Source: Mediterranea massiliensis | GTDB taxonomy: Bacteria > Bacteroidota > Bacteroidia > Bacteroidales > Bacteroidaceae | Assembly: GCA_958402075.1 (NCBI GenBank) | Contig: CATXSD010000112.1 | Span: forward strand, 1-8,157 | Reading direction: 5' to 3' | DNA length: 8,157 nt | Notes under the pieces: generated by a model | What the model saw: the letters and a program-made list of their open reading frames with translations, nothing else | What the model was told of the DNA's origin: nothing | Database searches by the model: none | Position numbers and translations under genes: made by a program | Part shown: one piece after another, positions 1-5,955 of the stretch | How positions within the stretch are numbered: the first letter of the stretch is position 1 | Layout: every line of letters begins with the position of its first letter

Positions 1-421
1 CTATCTCGCGGTACTTCATGCCCTTGAGCTTGGCCATCAGGAAGATGTCCTTGCCCTTGGGGCGCAGGGTGGCGAGGGCCTCTTCGAGCACCTCTTCGGG
101 CGGGCGGGGAGCTTCGCCGTCGGCAGGGAGGTCGTCGGACAGATGGTGGTCGGCCAGTGGACAGTCTTCGATGGACACGGTGTCGTCCTTCTTCCGCCGC
201 AGGAAAGTGATGCAGCGGTTCTTGACGGCGGTGGTCAGGTAGGCGATGAAGTCCTGTTCGGGCAGGCTGTCCTTGCCTTTGTCCCAGATGTGGATGAAGG
301 TCTCCTGGACGATGTCTTCCGAGTCGTCGCGGTCTGAAACATATCCGTAGGCTATGGAGCATAGCCTCGGATAATGTTTTTCGAATCGGACCTTGAAAAG
401 TTCTTTCCTGTCTGTACTCAT
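1..421 (-). CDS. ECF-type RNA polymerase sigma factor (3' end cut by window edge)
   Basis: This is a sigma-70 family, extracytoplasmic-function sigma factor that would direct RNA polymerase to a special promoter set. 140 residues are visible from ATG at 421; the rest of region 4 lies outside the window. Region 2 covers about residues 10-77, with the acidic helix DDSEDIVQETFIHIWDK (32-48) and the basic segment FIAYLTTAVKNRCITFLRRK (58-77). An acidic, proline-rich linker (about 80-110) follows. Region 4 then starts with EEALATLRPKGKDIFLMAK (about 113-131) and runs into KGMKYREI, the start of the DNA-binding helix-turn-helix. The start lies 20 bases after the stop of the outer-membrane protein gene, so the two are probably cotranscribed. 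No anti-sigma gene is visible, but it could lie beyond base 1. The family call is firm; the regulon is unknown. Confidence 0.93.
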   Translation of the reverse strand, partial: MSTDRKELFKVRFEKHYPRLCSIAYGYVSDRDDSEDIVQETFIHIWDKGKDSLPEQDFIAYLTTAVKNRCITFLRRKKDDTVSIEDCPLADHHLSDDLPADGEAPRPPEEVLEEALATLRPKGKDIFLMAKLKGMKYREI

Positions 422-441
422 TGCAATGTTGTTTAGGGAAG

Positions 442-1071
442 TTAGAATCTCAGGCTGACACCTGCCGTGAGGAAGCCTTTGTGGCCCAAACCTGCTTCCA
501 GGAATCCGCCTACACGGTCGTTGCCTATGCGGAGGGCGATGGGGTTCACCTGATAGGCGAAGTTGGTGGCCAGGCTGGCTTTCTGGGCGGCAGACTTGCC
601 AGCATCGGTGAGGCCCTTCTCGGTGTGGCGAACGAGGTTGACACCTGCTGCTGCCGATCCGTAGAGCTCTACCAGATTGCGCTTGAAGTAGACGAATTCG
701 GCGGTGGGCAGTACGAGGAAGTTCAGTTCCTTTTCCTTGATGGATGCCGACGTTTCGCCGTTCAGCATCAGCTGGCTGCTGGTTTTGGCAAAGCCCAGGT
801 CACCTCCCAGACGGAAGCGGTTGAGGGCATAGCGGTAACCTATGCTGTAGACCATCGTGGCCTTTTCGTTGGAGCGCTTGGTGCCGGTAAGGGCGTCGGA
901 CAGTCCCATGCCGAGCACATCGACTGTTGTCAGGGTCAGACCGTCGCTGGCGGCAACGCGGAACTCATGACGATTGTCGGACGAACTGAACTTCTTGTCG
1001 TTGTTCTGTCCCTTTACGATATTTGCACTGGCAACCATACACAAAGATAATACGATAAATTTGAATTTCAT
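442..1071 (-). CDS. small outer-membrane beta-barrel protein
   Basis: A 209-residue exported protein, probably an 8-10 strand outer-membrane barrel of unknown function. I start it at ATG 1071 because this begins a typical signal peptide, MKFKFIVLSLCMVASANIVKG, with probable cleavage near residue 21 before QNN. The longer in-frame start at 1143 would add 24 polar and basic residues in front of the signal peptide. The mature part has alternating polar/hydrophobic strands (for example YSIGYRYALNRFRLGGDLGF, about 75-94, and AEFVYFKRNLVELYGSAAAG, 124-143). It ends in GVSLRF, with the terminal aromatic residue that the barrel-assembly machinery recognises. The segment GNDRVGGFLEAGLGHKG (183-199) resembles a conserved end of Bacteroides outer-membrane proteins, from memory. 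No clear Shine-Dalgarno sequence is present; the leader is A-rich. The next gene downstream is an ECF sigma factor. Confidence 0.8.
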   Translation of the reverse strand: MKFKFIVLSLCMVASANIVKGQNNDKKFSSSDNRHEFRVAASDGLTLTTVDVLGMGLSDALTGTKRSNEKATMVYSIGYRYALNRFRLGGDLGFAKTSSQLMLNGETSASIKEKELNFLVLPTAEFVYFKRNLVELYGSAAAGVNLVRHTEKGLTDAGKSAAQKASLATNFAYQVNPIALRIGNDRVGGFLEAGLGHKGFLTAGVSLRF

Positions 1072-1124
1072 AACGTTTCTTTTTTTTAGGTGAATACTTA
1101 TTGACTTGTTTCTTTGAGAGCGTC

Positions 1125-1136
1125 CGGCCGGGGCCG
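1125..1136. repeat. GC-rich inverted repeat in the outer-membrane protein leader
   Basis: CGGCC, two G residues, then GGCCG form a 5-base inverted repeat. An outer AGCG/CGCT pair (1119-1122 and 1135-1138) could extend or compete with it. It lies about 55 bases before the start codon, in otherwise AT-rich DNA. On the minus strand no T-run follows, so it is not a classical intrinsic terminator. It could be a leader hairpin or simply chance in a GC-rich patch. Confidence 0.3.
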
Positions 1137-1187
1137 CTTTCACTGGTATAACGCAGCCCCTGCCGAAATCCCCTATCTGCTTCCCCT

Positions 1188-1206
1188 AAAAAAAATCGTT
1201 TTTTTT
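1188..1206. repeat. A8-TCG-T8 inverted repeat
   Basis: Eight A residues, TCG, then eight T residues make a perfect inverted repeat that reads nearly the same on both strands. It lies about 70-90 bases beyond the stop of the flavoprotein gene at 1278. A transcript from either side would end in a U-run behind an A:U-only stem, which is a weak terminator. It could equally be a bent-DNA or UP-like element for a downstream promoter. Confidence 0.35.
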
Positions 1207-1277
1207 GCATATTTTCTGTAATTTGTTGGTTGTAAGCGCTTTGCGTTAGTGATTTTTCTTCCTGTTTTTCTCTTTTT

Positions 1278-1889
1278 TCAGTCGCTTCCCTCTATTTCCA
1301 TCGTCTGCATCTGCTTCTTCGACGTGCCGAAACGCTGTCCGTAGCGGGTCCAGTAGACGGTGGCGGCCATCTTGAACAACCTAGGCCCCAGCGGCATGGT
1401 GGCGGCCAGGCGGAGGCGGCTTCCTTCGTCGACCGCCCGGGCCAGCTTGCGTATGGCACGGGCAGCCACATACTTGAAGGGCGTGTCCAGTATGGCTTCG
1501 CCGCTGCCCAGCATCAGGACGGAGCCCATCTCGTAGCCGTTCTGCCTGCAGAATAGCTCCAGCATGCGCACGGCCACCTCGTTTTGGGTGTGCTCCAGAA
1601 ATCCGCAGTTGATGAGGATGGAGACGACGGGCTTGTGCGGGGGCGGACAGGCTTCGAGCGACTTCAGAAAGTTCAGCAGGCTGACGGGCAGGGCGTCCGC
1701 ATAGAGCGGAAACACCAGGAGCACGTCCGAATAGCCGGCCATCTTTTCCAGCAGGCGGCTGTGGTTGGTCTTCGTGATGGGGTAGTAGTCGGCTGCCTGC
1801 CGGCTGTACTTCATAAACAGCTCGGCATAGCGCAGGGAGTTGGACTTCGGAGCCCGCGGGCTTCCGTTCAGTATCATGATTTTTCCCAT
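1278..1889 (-). CDS. NAD(P)H-dependent FMN reductase-like flavoprotein (flavodoxin fold)
   Basis: A 203-residue cytoplasmic protein of the flavodoxin-like/NAD(P)H-dependent oxidoreductase superfamily. The N-terminus, KIMILNGSPRAPKSNS (residues 3-18), is the first beta strand plus the FMN-phosphate loop typical of these enzymes. LLVFPLYADALPVSLLNFLKS (57-77) matches the second flavin-contacting loop and the helix after it. The C-terminal part (about 140-203) is basic and less typical. There is no CxxCxxC cluster. The gene overlaps the flavoprotein gene upstream by 16 bases. A second in-frame ATG at 1877 would give an ATGA overlap with that gene's stop and has a better purine run (GGGAAAA) before it, but it would shorten the first strand, so I keep 1889. 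Substrate and physiological role cannot be read from the sequence. It probably partners the overlapping gene. Confidence 0.82.
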   Translation of the reverse strand: MGKIMILNGSPRAPKSNSLRYAELFMKYSRQAADYYPITKTNHSRLLEKMAGYSDVLLVFPLYADALPVSLLNFLKSLEACPPPHKPVVSILINCGFLEHTQNEVAVRMLELFCRQNGYEMGSVLMLGSGEAILDTPFKYVAARAIRKLARAVDEGSRLRLAATMPLGPRLFKMAATVYWTRYGQRFGTSKKQMQTMEIEGSD

Positions 1890-2389
1890 TGTTGCAATAC
1901 GTTTTTCACCATGCTCTCCAGCAGGGCTTCGGTGGTAAATACGATTTTATGACTCTCAAAGCTCATGTTGCGTGCGTTGCGGGCCACCAGCTGGCGGAAG
2001 ATGTCCTGTTCTTCCTCCGTCTGTGCTCCATAGGCCAGGATGGTGGCCTGCTTCAGGGTCACGGCCCGCTGCACGTGGTGCGTCTCGCCCTCGTGGATGC
2101 GGATGAAGGCCTGCTGCACGGGGATGGCCCGCTCGAGCATGGTTTTCATGACGGTGTCATAGCCCCCGTAGCGGAGGCGGCTGATGTATAGTACCCGGTT
2201 GCTTCGGGCAATGCAGGGATAGATGCGGGTGGCATCGTCGCGTACGACACATTTGCCCGGCGTGCGGGTCCAGCAGCCGAAGCAGCCCACGCAGGGGGCT
2301 ATCTTCAGGGCCGACAGGTCGAAGTACGTGATGTCCTTGCCCGCCAGCAGGCTGGTGTCGATGGGTCTGTCACTCATAATCAGTTTCAT
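1874..2389 (-). CDS. iron-sulfur flavoprotein-like protein with degenerate FMN loop
   Basis: A 171-residue flavodoxin-fold protein. Residues 33-47 contain C33-x2-C36-x2-C39-x7-C47, which fits the compact CX2CX2CX4-7C motif that binds a 4Fe-4S cluster in iron-sulfur flavoproteins (known family). The following VLYISRLRYGGYDTVMKTML (66-85) corresponds to the flavin-ring loop and helix of the flavodoxin fold. The N-terminus is odd: MKLIMSDRPIDTSLL stands where relatives have a strand followed by GSPR and a phosphate-binding loop. Reading upstream in the same frame (no stop until a TAA at 2465-2467) gives no missing loop, so a simple wrong start does not explain this. AGGAAG lies 4 bases before the ATG and supports the start. 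The gene overlaps the next flavoprotein gene by 16 bases. An electron-transfer role is inferred; the substrate is unknown. Confidence 0.78.
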   Translation of the reverse strand: MKLIMSDRPIDTSLLAGKDITYFDLSALKIAPCVGCFGCWTRTPGKCVVRDDATRIYPCIARSNRVLYISRLRYGGYDTVMKTMLERAIPVQQAFIRIHEGETHHVQRAVTLKQATILAYGAQTEEEQDIFRQLVARNARNMSFESHKIVFTTEALLESMVKNVLQQWEKS

Positions 2390-2393
2390 ATTT

Positions 2394-2399
2394 CTTCCT
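2394..2399 (-). promoter_or_regulatory. Shine-Dalgarno-like ribosome binding site
   Basis: Minus-strand AGGAAG, 4 bases before the ATG at 2389. It is the clearest purine-rich ribosome site in the window, since most other starts have only A/T-rich leaders or stop/start coupling. It supports the start chosen for the iron-sulfur flavoprotein-like gene. The 114-base gap it lies in (2390-2503) has no exact TAnnTTTG match. Confidence 0.45.
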
Positions 2400-2503
2400 A
2401 TTTTCTCGATGTTGTGACAGGTAAAACAAGGGGAAGGAAGCGATGGTTCGGCCGTTTGCTTTTTTTAGGTACCTGGGACACAGGCGTCCGCGGGGACTTT
2501 ACG

Positions 2504-3712
2504 TCAGCTTCGGGCGGCGGAGGAGACCCGCGGCAGCTGGCGTCGGATGGCCAGCATGTTGAGCGTCGAGACGAGGACGCACAGCAGCAGGCCCGTCAGT
2601 GCGGTGGGGAGCAGCGAACTGCCCGTCAGCTGGGGTACAAGCTCTTCCAGGAAAGGCAGGTAGGCATGGCGCACCAGCACCACGCAGCCTGTCGAGAGCA
2701 GCAGGACGGCCAGGTTGAGGGTGGCCGTCAGCAGGCAGTAGGGCAGGGCCACCTGCGAGGGACCGTACCCGATGAGCAGCAGGTTCTGTAGCTTGGTGCG
2801 GTTCTTTTGCAGCAGGAGGAAGATGCTGAGCATCAGGATGTAGAAGGCCAGCAGGCTGATGACGCCTCCGATGGCCAGCACGATGCCCGTCACCAGGCGG
2901 AGGAAGTAGGTGGCCCGGCCGGCGTCGAGCGAGTCGCCTTCCGTCTCGTAGCCCTTCCGGCTGAAGTAGTCGTTGATGGCCGTGTCCGTGGGGTTGTTCA
3001 CCTCGACGATGAGGCGTGAGGGCTGCGCCTCGCGGCCGGGGGCATAGCGCTGGTTGGCCCACTCCATGAAGGCCTGGGGCACGAGGATGGTGTTCAGCCG
3101 GTTGGAGAAGCCCACAATCTGCCCCTTGAAGTTTTCTGCCAGCCCGTTGCCGCTCAGGCGGATGTCCATCCGGATGAGGTTCATCAGCCCTTCGGACAGC
3201 TTGGGCAGGCTCCGGCTTTGGGCGAAGCCGAAGTTGTAGAGGTTGAGGTAGTTGCGGGGGATGATGATGGGGATGGTGCGGCTCTGCGGGTCGAAGTGCC
3301 AGCGGTCGAGGCTGACGTCGATGTACTCGTCGGGCACGGACTCGAAGAACATCTCCGTAGACAGGCGGATGCCCGCCTCCTCCATGCCCATGCCGGCCGA
3401 CACGTTGAACAGCGAGGGAGTGAAGGTGCCCACGCTGCGGGTGAAGGGCTGGCGGCGCAGGTCGTCGATGGCGGCGGCGCTGAAGGTGTTGCTCCGTCCC
3501 GTCAGGTTGCCCAGGGTGCTGATCTTGCGGGTGGCGATGAGGTAGTCCTTCTTCAGGAAGCTGTTGCCCTGCGTGAAGACGGGCGCCACGTCGCGGTAGA
3601 ACTGGATGCCGAGCAGCACGATGGTCATGCCGAAGAGGCTGGCCAGGAAGAACCCTGCCAGCTGGGCGCCGCTGATGTGGCGGCGCAGGAGTTTCCAGAC
3701 AAGTCTGTTCAT
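2504..3712 (-). CDS. FtsX/MacB-like ABC transporter permease
   Basis: A 402-residue inner-membrane protein with four-helix FtsX/MacB topology. One membrane helix lies near the N-terminus (about 17-38). A large extracytoplasmic domain spans about 40-270. Three more helices lie at about 273-301, 321-347 and 366-388. Between helices 2 and 3, KNRTKLQNLLLIGYGPSQV (303-321) looks like the cytoplasmic coupling region seen in FtsX-type permeases. Its ATG overlaps the stop of the ATPase gene in an ATGA, so the two subunits should be translated together and form one transporter, probably as a 2+2 complex. Proteins of this architecture usually pass mechanical force to the periplasm (lipoprotein extraction, efflux, hydrolase control) rather than importing solutes. 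The actual substrate is unknown. The length is normal for a single FtsX-type permease, and no frameshift is seen. Confidence 0.85.
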   Translation of the reverse strand: MNRLVWKLLRRHISGAQLAGFFLASLFGMTIVLLGIQFYRDVAPVFTQGNSFLKKDYLIATRKISTLGNLTGRSNTFSAAAIDDLRRQPFTRSVGTFTPSLFNVSAGMGMEEAGIRLSTEMFFESVPDEYIDVSLDRWHFDPQSRTIPIIIPRNYLNLYNFGFAQSRSLPKLSEGLMNLIRMDIRLSGNGLAENFKGQIVGFSNRLNTILVPQAFMEWANQRYAPGREAQPSRLIVEVNNPTDTAINDYFSRKGYETEGDSLDAGRATYFLRLVTGIVLAIGGVISLLAFYILMLSIFLLLQKNRTKLQNLLLIGYGPSQVALPYCLLTATLNLAVLLLSTGCVVLVRHAYLPFLEELVPQLTGSSLLPTALTGLLLCVLVSTLNMLAIRRQLPRVSSAARS

Positions 3713-4353
3713 AGTTTCAATACGTTGTTATAGTCCATATCGAGGTGTTTGCCGATGGAGGTCACGATGACGCCTGCCCCCTGCGTGCCCGCTTCCTTGT
3801 CTAGCAGGGAGGCCATGACGGCGGCGTTGGCCTCGTCCAGGTGGCTGACGGGTTCGTCCAGCAGGATGAAGTCCATGGGCTGGCACAGGCAGCGGATGAA
3901 GGCCACGCGCTGCTGCTGTCCGAAGGAGAGGCGCCCCGTGGGTTCGTTCTTCTTGTCGCCGATGCCCAGCGCGTCGAAGAGGGCGTCTATCTCGCGCCGG
4001 CTCTTGAAGCGGGTCAGCTGGTTTTTGAGCAGCACGTTTTCGAGGGCGGTCAGCTCGGAGAAGAGGCGCAGCTCCTGAAAGAGGATGCTGAGCGAGCGGC
4101 GGTGGAGGCGTGTCCAGTCGGCGGCCTTGAGCGAGCGGATGTTGCTTCCGTCGAAGCAGATGATGCCCTCGTAGTCGTTGCGGTAGCCATACAGGTAGCT
4201 GCACAGCGATGACTTGCCGGTACCCGAGGCAGCTTCAACCAGGTATCGTTTGCCCCGCTCGAAAGTGAGGTCGCGGTGCCACACCTCCGAGGCAATGGCA
4301 TCGCGACCTGCAAAGACTTGGGGAAGGGTTTGTTGCAGATGAATCTCCTTCAT
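3709..4353 (-). CDS. ABC transporter ATP-binding protein with non-canonical motifs
   Basis: A 214-residue ABC ATPase that would power the permease it overlaps. Motifs in order: Walker A EAASGTGKSS (40-49), Q-loop Q93 in LFQELRLF, signature LSFGQQQR (142-149), Walker B FILLDEP (162-168) and D-loop SHLD (170-173). Three positions differ from the consensus. The first glycine of Walker A is Ala41. The signature is LSFGQ rather than LSGGQ. The H-loop region reads VTSIGKHLD (197-205), where a His is normally expected right after VT. The catalytic Lys47, Ser48, Asp166 and Glu167 are kept, so ATP binding is likely. The general arrangement (ELRLF after the Q-loop, LDEPVSHLD) is MacB/LolD/FtsE-like. 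The start at 4353 lies 26 bases after the lipoprotein gene stop and has no clear ribosome site. Confidence 0.87.
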   Translation of the reverse strand: MKEIHLQQTLPQVFAGRDAIASEVWHRDLTFERGKRYLVEAASGTGKSSLCSYLYGYRNDYEGIICFDGSNIRSLKAADWTRLHRRSLSILFQELRLFSELTALENVLLKNQLTRFKSRREIDALFDALGIGDKKNEPTGRLSFGQQQRVAFIRCLCQPMDFILLDEPVSHLDEANAAVMASLLDKEAGTQGAGVIVTSIGKHLDMDYNNVLKL

Positions 4354-4379
4354 GGAATGAAAAGTCGGTTGTTCTTTTG

Positions 4380-5918
4380 TTACAGGTTGGACAATGCCTT
4401 CAACTGGTCTACAATCTGTTTCAGCGCATTGGTCTTTTGGTCCTTCAGTTGCAGCACGACGAGGCCCTTCGTGCCCTCGCTGCTCATCTCCAGGTAGGAG
4501 ATGTTTTCGGCGGCGGTCACCATGGCGCGGTATTGGGGGCTGAGGAAGCCCGTGGCCATCTTGACGATGGGCAGGTTGAAGACGGCTTCGGCATTGACGA
4601 CGGTGACCAAGCGTTGTCCTTCGATTTCCTTGGCAAAGTCCGTGTCGAGCAGGGAGGGCTTGCTTTCCTTGCCTGCGTTGCGGTAGAGGGCTTCGTCGTT
4701 GGTCATGACGAGCTGCTTGCCGCGCATGCCCATGTATACCTTCATGCCCTTGTCCGTGTACAGGTAGTCGCCGTTGTCCAGCTTGGTGAGGTCGTTGCCG
4801 CCCTGTCCCTTGGTCGCTTCGTACAGCTGGTTCAGCAGGTCGGCGTTGTTGGTTTCGGCATAGGCCAGTATGGTGGGGTTCCCTTGGGCGTTGAGGCCCG
4901 TGATGCCCAGTGTGAAGTCGTTTTCAAGCGAGGCCACCAGTGTCTTCACCAGCTCCCTGTCTTTGGCGGAGAGGGCCTTCTTGAGCTGCGGGTTCTCGTC
5001 CAGCTGGGCGAACACTTCCTTGCCGTCCATGCCCAGGGTGAGGTAGAACAGGGTCGACTGGGGGAAGTAGGAGGCGAAGGTGTTCTGGAGCGGGCGTGTC
5101 GTCTTCAGCTGCTTTTCGATGAACGCCTGTGCCTGAGGGTCGTCCGACATGTAGCTTGCGTTGATGGCCATCCGTCCGGGTTCGAAGGAGAGGCCGCCGA
5201 TGTATTGGATGTTCTGCATGTGCAGGCTGTCCATCATGGATTTCAGCATGGGGTCGGGGTAGAACTGGAGGAAGGTGCTTGCGGTCATCATCATGCGCAC
5301 GTCGCCCTGGGTTTCCTGCATCTGCCGGAAGGCCTGCTGGCTGTGGACGCTCTGTTCGGCCTTTTGTCCCAGCAGGGCGGAGACTTCCTGGTGCAGCTGT
5401 GCGATGTCGGGCGTGTCGGTCGTGGGGAGCACGAGCAGGGTGGTGGCGTTGAAGGCCACGAAGGCGCGGTCGTTGTAGCAATAGTTGTAGCCGCCCTTCT
5501 CGGCCACGTCGGCCATCTGCGTTTCGCTCTGCGTGGCCTTCAGCAGGTTTTTCAGTTTGTCGGTATCGTCCATGGCGGCGATGAAGCCCTGGCGGTTGGT
5601 TTCCGACGAATGGAAGATGTAGACAGGCTTGCCAAAGTCGATGCCTGCCTCCGAGGGGTTGTCGAAGAACGTTTCCACGGCCTTTTGGGCATCGGCGCTC
5701 ACGCCGCTGGCCAGCGTCTGGCTCAACTTCTGCAAGGCTTCGGCGTTTTGGGGATCATCCACTCCGGCCTTGAGGGCCAGCGACTGCAGGTCGATGGAGA
5801 CCACTTCGGTGGCCTCGGCGGGGATGGCGTTGGTGTAGTCACCCGGATGGGAGCACGATGCGGCCAGCACGAGGGCCAGGGTGCCCATCCACAGACGGTT
5901 CAATAAACAGGTTTTCAT
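4380..5918 (-). CDS. DUF4836-like lipoprotein
   Basis: A 512-residue lipoprotein. The signal peptide MKTCLLNRLWMGTLALVLAA ends in a lipobox with the modified Cys at residue 22 (ASC-SHP). From memory, the start of the mature part, YTNAIPAEATEVVSIDLQSL (28-47), and the overall length fit the DUF4836 family of Bacteroidales, whose function is not known. The rest is soluble and rich in Gln, Asp, Thr and Met, with mixed alpha/beta character and no further membrane segment. The residues after Cys22 do not form an obvious Bacteroidetes surface-export signal (K/Q plus acidic pair), so I would place it in the periplasm, anchored to a membrane leaflet, with low certainty. It lies 33 bases after rsmE and 26 bases before the ABC ATPase, which suggests cotranscription and perhaps a link with that transporter. 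Confidence 0.85.
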   Translation of the reverse strand: MKTCLLNRLWMGTLALVLAASCSHPGDYTNAIPAEATEVVSIDLQSLALKAGVDDPQNAEALQKLSQTLASGVSADAQKAVETFFDNPSEAGIDFGKPVYIFHSSETNRQGFIAAMDDTDKLKNLLKATQSETQMADVAEKGGYNYCYNDRAFVAFNATTLLVLPTTDTPDIAQLHQEVSALLGQKAEQSVHSQQAFRQMQETQGDVRMMMTASTFLQFYPDPMLKSMMDSLHMQNIQYIGGLSFEPGRMAINASYMSDDPQAQAFIEKQLKTTRPLQNTFASYFPQSTLFYLTLGMDGKEVFAQLDENPQLKKALSAKDRELVKTLVASLENDFTLGITGLNAQGNPTILAYAETNNADLLNQLYEATKGQGGNDLTKLDNGDYLYTDKGMKVYMGMRGKQLVMTNDEALYRNAGKESKPSLLDTDFAKEIEGQRLVTVVNAEAVFNLPIVKMATGFLSPQYRAMVTAAENISYLEMSSEGTKGLVVLQLKDQKTNALKQIVDQLKALSNL

Positions 5919-5940
5919 GTGATGATAAAATTTTAGAAGG

Positions 5941-5955
5941 TTGAAACTATTTCAA
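5941..5955. repeat. 6-bp inverted repeat at the rsmE stop codon, beside a 10-bp palindrome
   Basis: TTGAAA, CTA, TTTCAA form a perfect 6-base inverted repeat that includes the TGA stop of rsmE. Six bases further on (5926-5935) lies the palindrome TAAAATTTTA. Both sit in the 33-base gap before the lipoprotein start. The stems are A/T-rich and have no GC-rich core, so neither is a good terminator. They may be chance. Confidence 0.3.

Larger units (their letters stand above)
1072..1277. other. intergenic spacer, probable leader/promoter region of the outer-membrane protein gene
   Basis: This 206-base non-coding stretch is the longest gap in the window and the likely place for a terminator of the flavoprotein pair and a promoter for the outer-membrane protein/sigma-factor pair. 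It is AT-rich at both ends, with a GC-rich island at about 1119-1138. I searched the minus strand for the Bacteroidetes -7 element TAnnTTTG and found no exact match. There is also no GC-rich hairpin followed by a U-run reading leftward. It holds an A8/T8 inverted repeat, a CGGCC/GGCCG inverted repeat and an 8-base palindrome AAGCGCTT (1234-1241). The short overlapping reading frame here is not convincing as a gene. Confidence 0.5.

Noticed and set aside
1042..1049. TATCTTTG on the minus strand, an exact match to the Bacteroidetes -7 element TAnnTTTG
   Set aside because: It lies inside the signal-peptide coding part of the outer-membrane gene, downstream of its start codon, so it cannot drive that gene. 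It is probably chance.
421..1050. A 209-residue plus-strand open frame opposite the outer-membrane protein
   Set aside because: The minus-strand frame has a signal peptide and beta-barrel ending; the plus frame has neither a domain nor a plausible export signal or context.
1072..1143. Longer N-terminus for the outer-membrane protein
   Set aside because: The extra 24 residues would bury the signal peptide behind a polar, basic extension.
965..1210. A short minus-strand frame upstream of and overlapping the outer-membrane protein start
   Set aside because: It overlaps the real gene in another frame, is basic and low in complexity, and has no ribosome site.
2467..2474. AGGTACCT palindrome next to a T-run, considered as a terminator after the permease gene
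   Set aside because: On the transcribed (minus) strand the palindrome is followed by A residues, not T residues, and the stem is too short.
2491..2503. A possible GTCC/GGAC hairpin just after the permease stop
   Set aside because: The stem is only about 4 bases and no U-run follows in the direction of transcription.
2499..3062. A second minus-strand frame inside the permease, as if from a frameshift
   Set aside because: The permease frame is continuous with four membrane helices through to its stop. The other frame is rich in Pro, Arg, His and Gly with no hydrophobic segments.
3218..3733. A 171-residue plus-strand open frame rich in Val, Glu, Ala and Gly
   Set aside because: It is antisense to the ABC permease and has the composition of a complementary-strand shadow.
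4377..5906. A 509-residue plus-strand open frame lying opposite almost the whole lipoprotein gene
   Set aside because: It is antisense to a gene with a clear signal peptide and lipobox. Its translation is dominated by Val, Gly, Leu, Gln and His as expected from the complement of GC-rich codons, with no recognisable domain.
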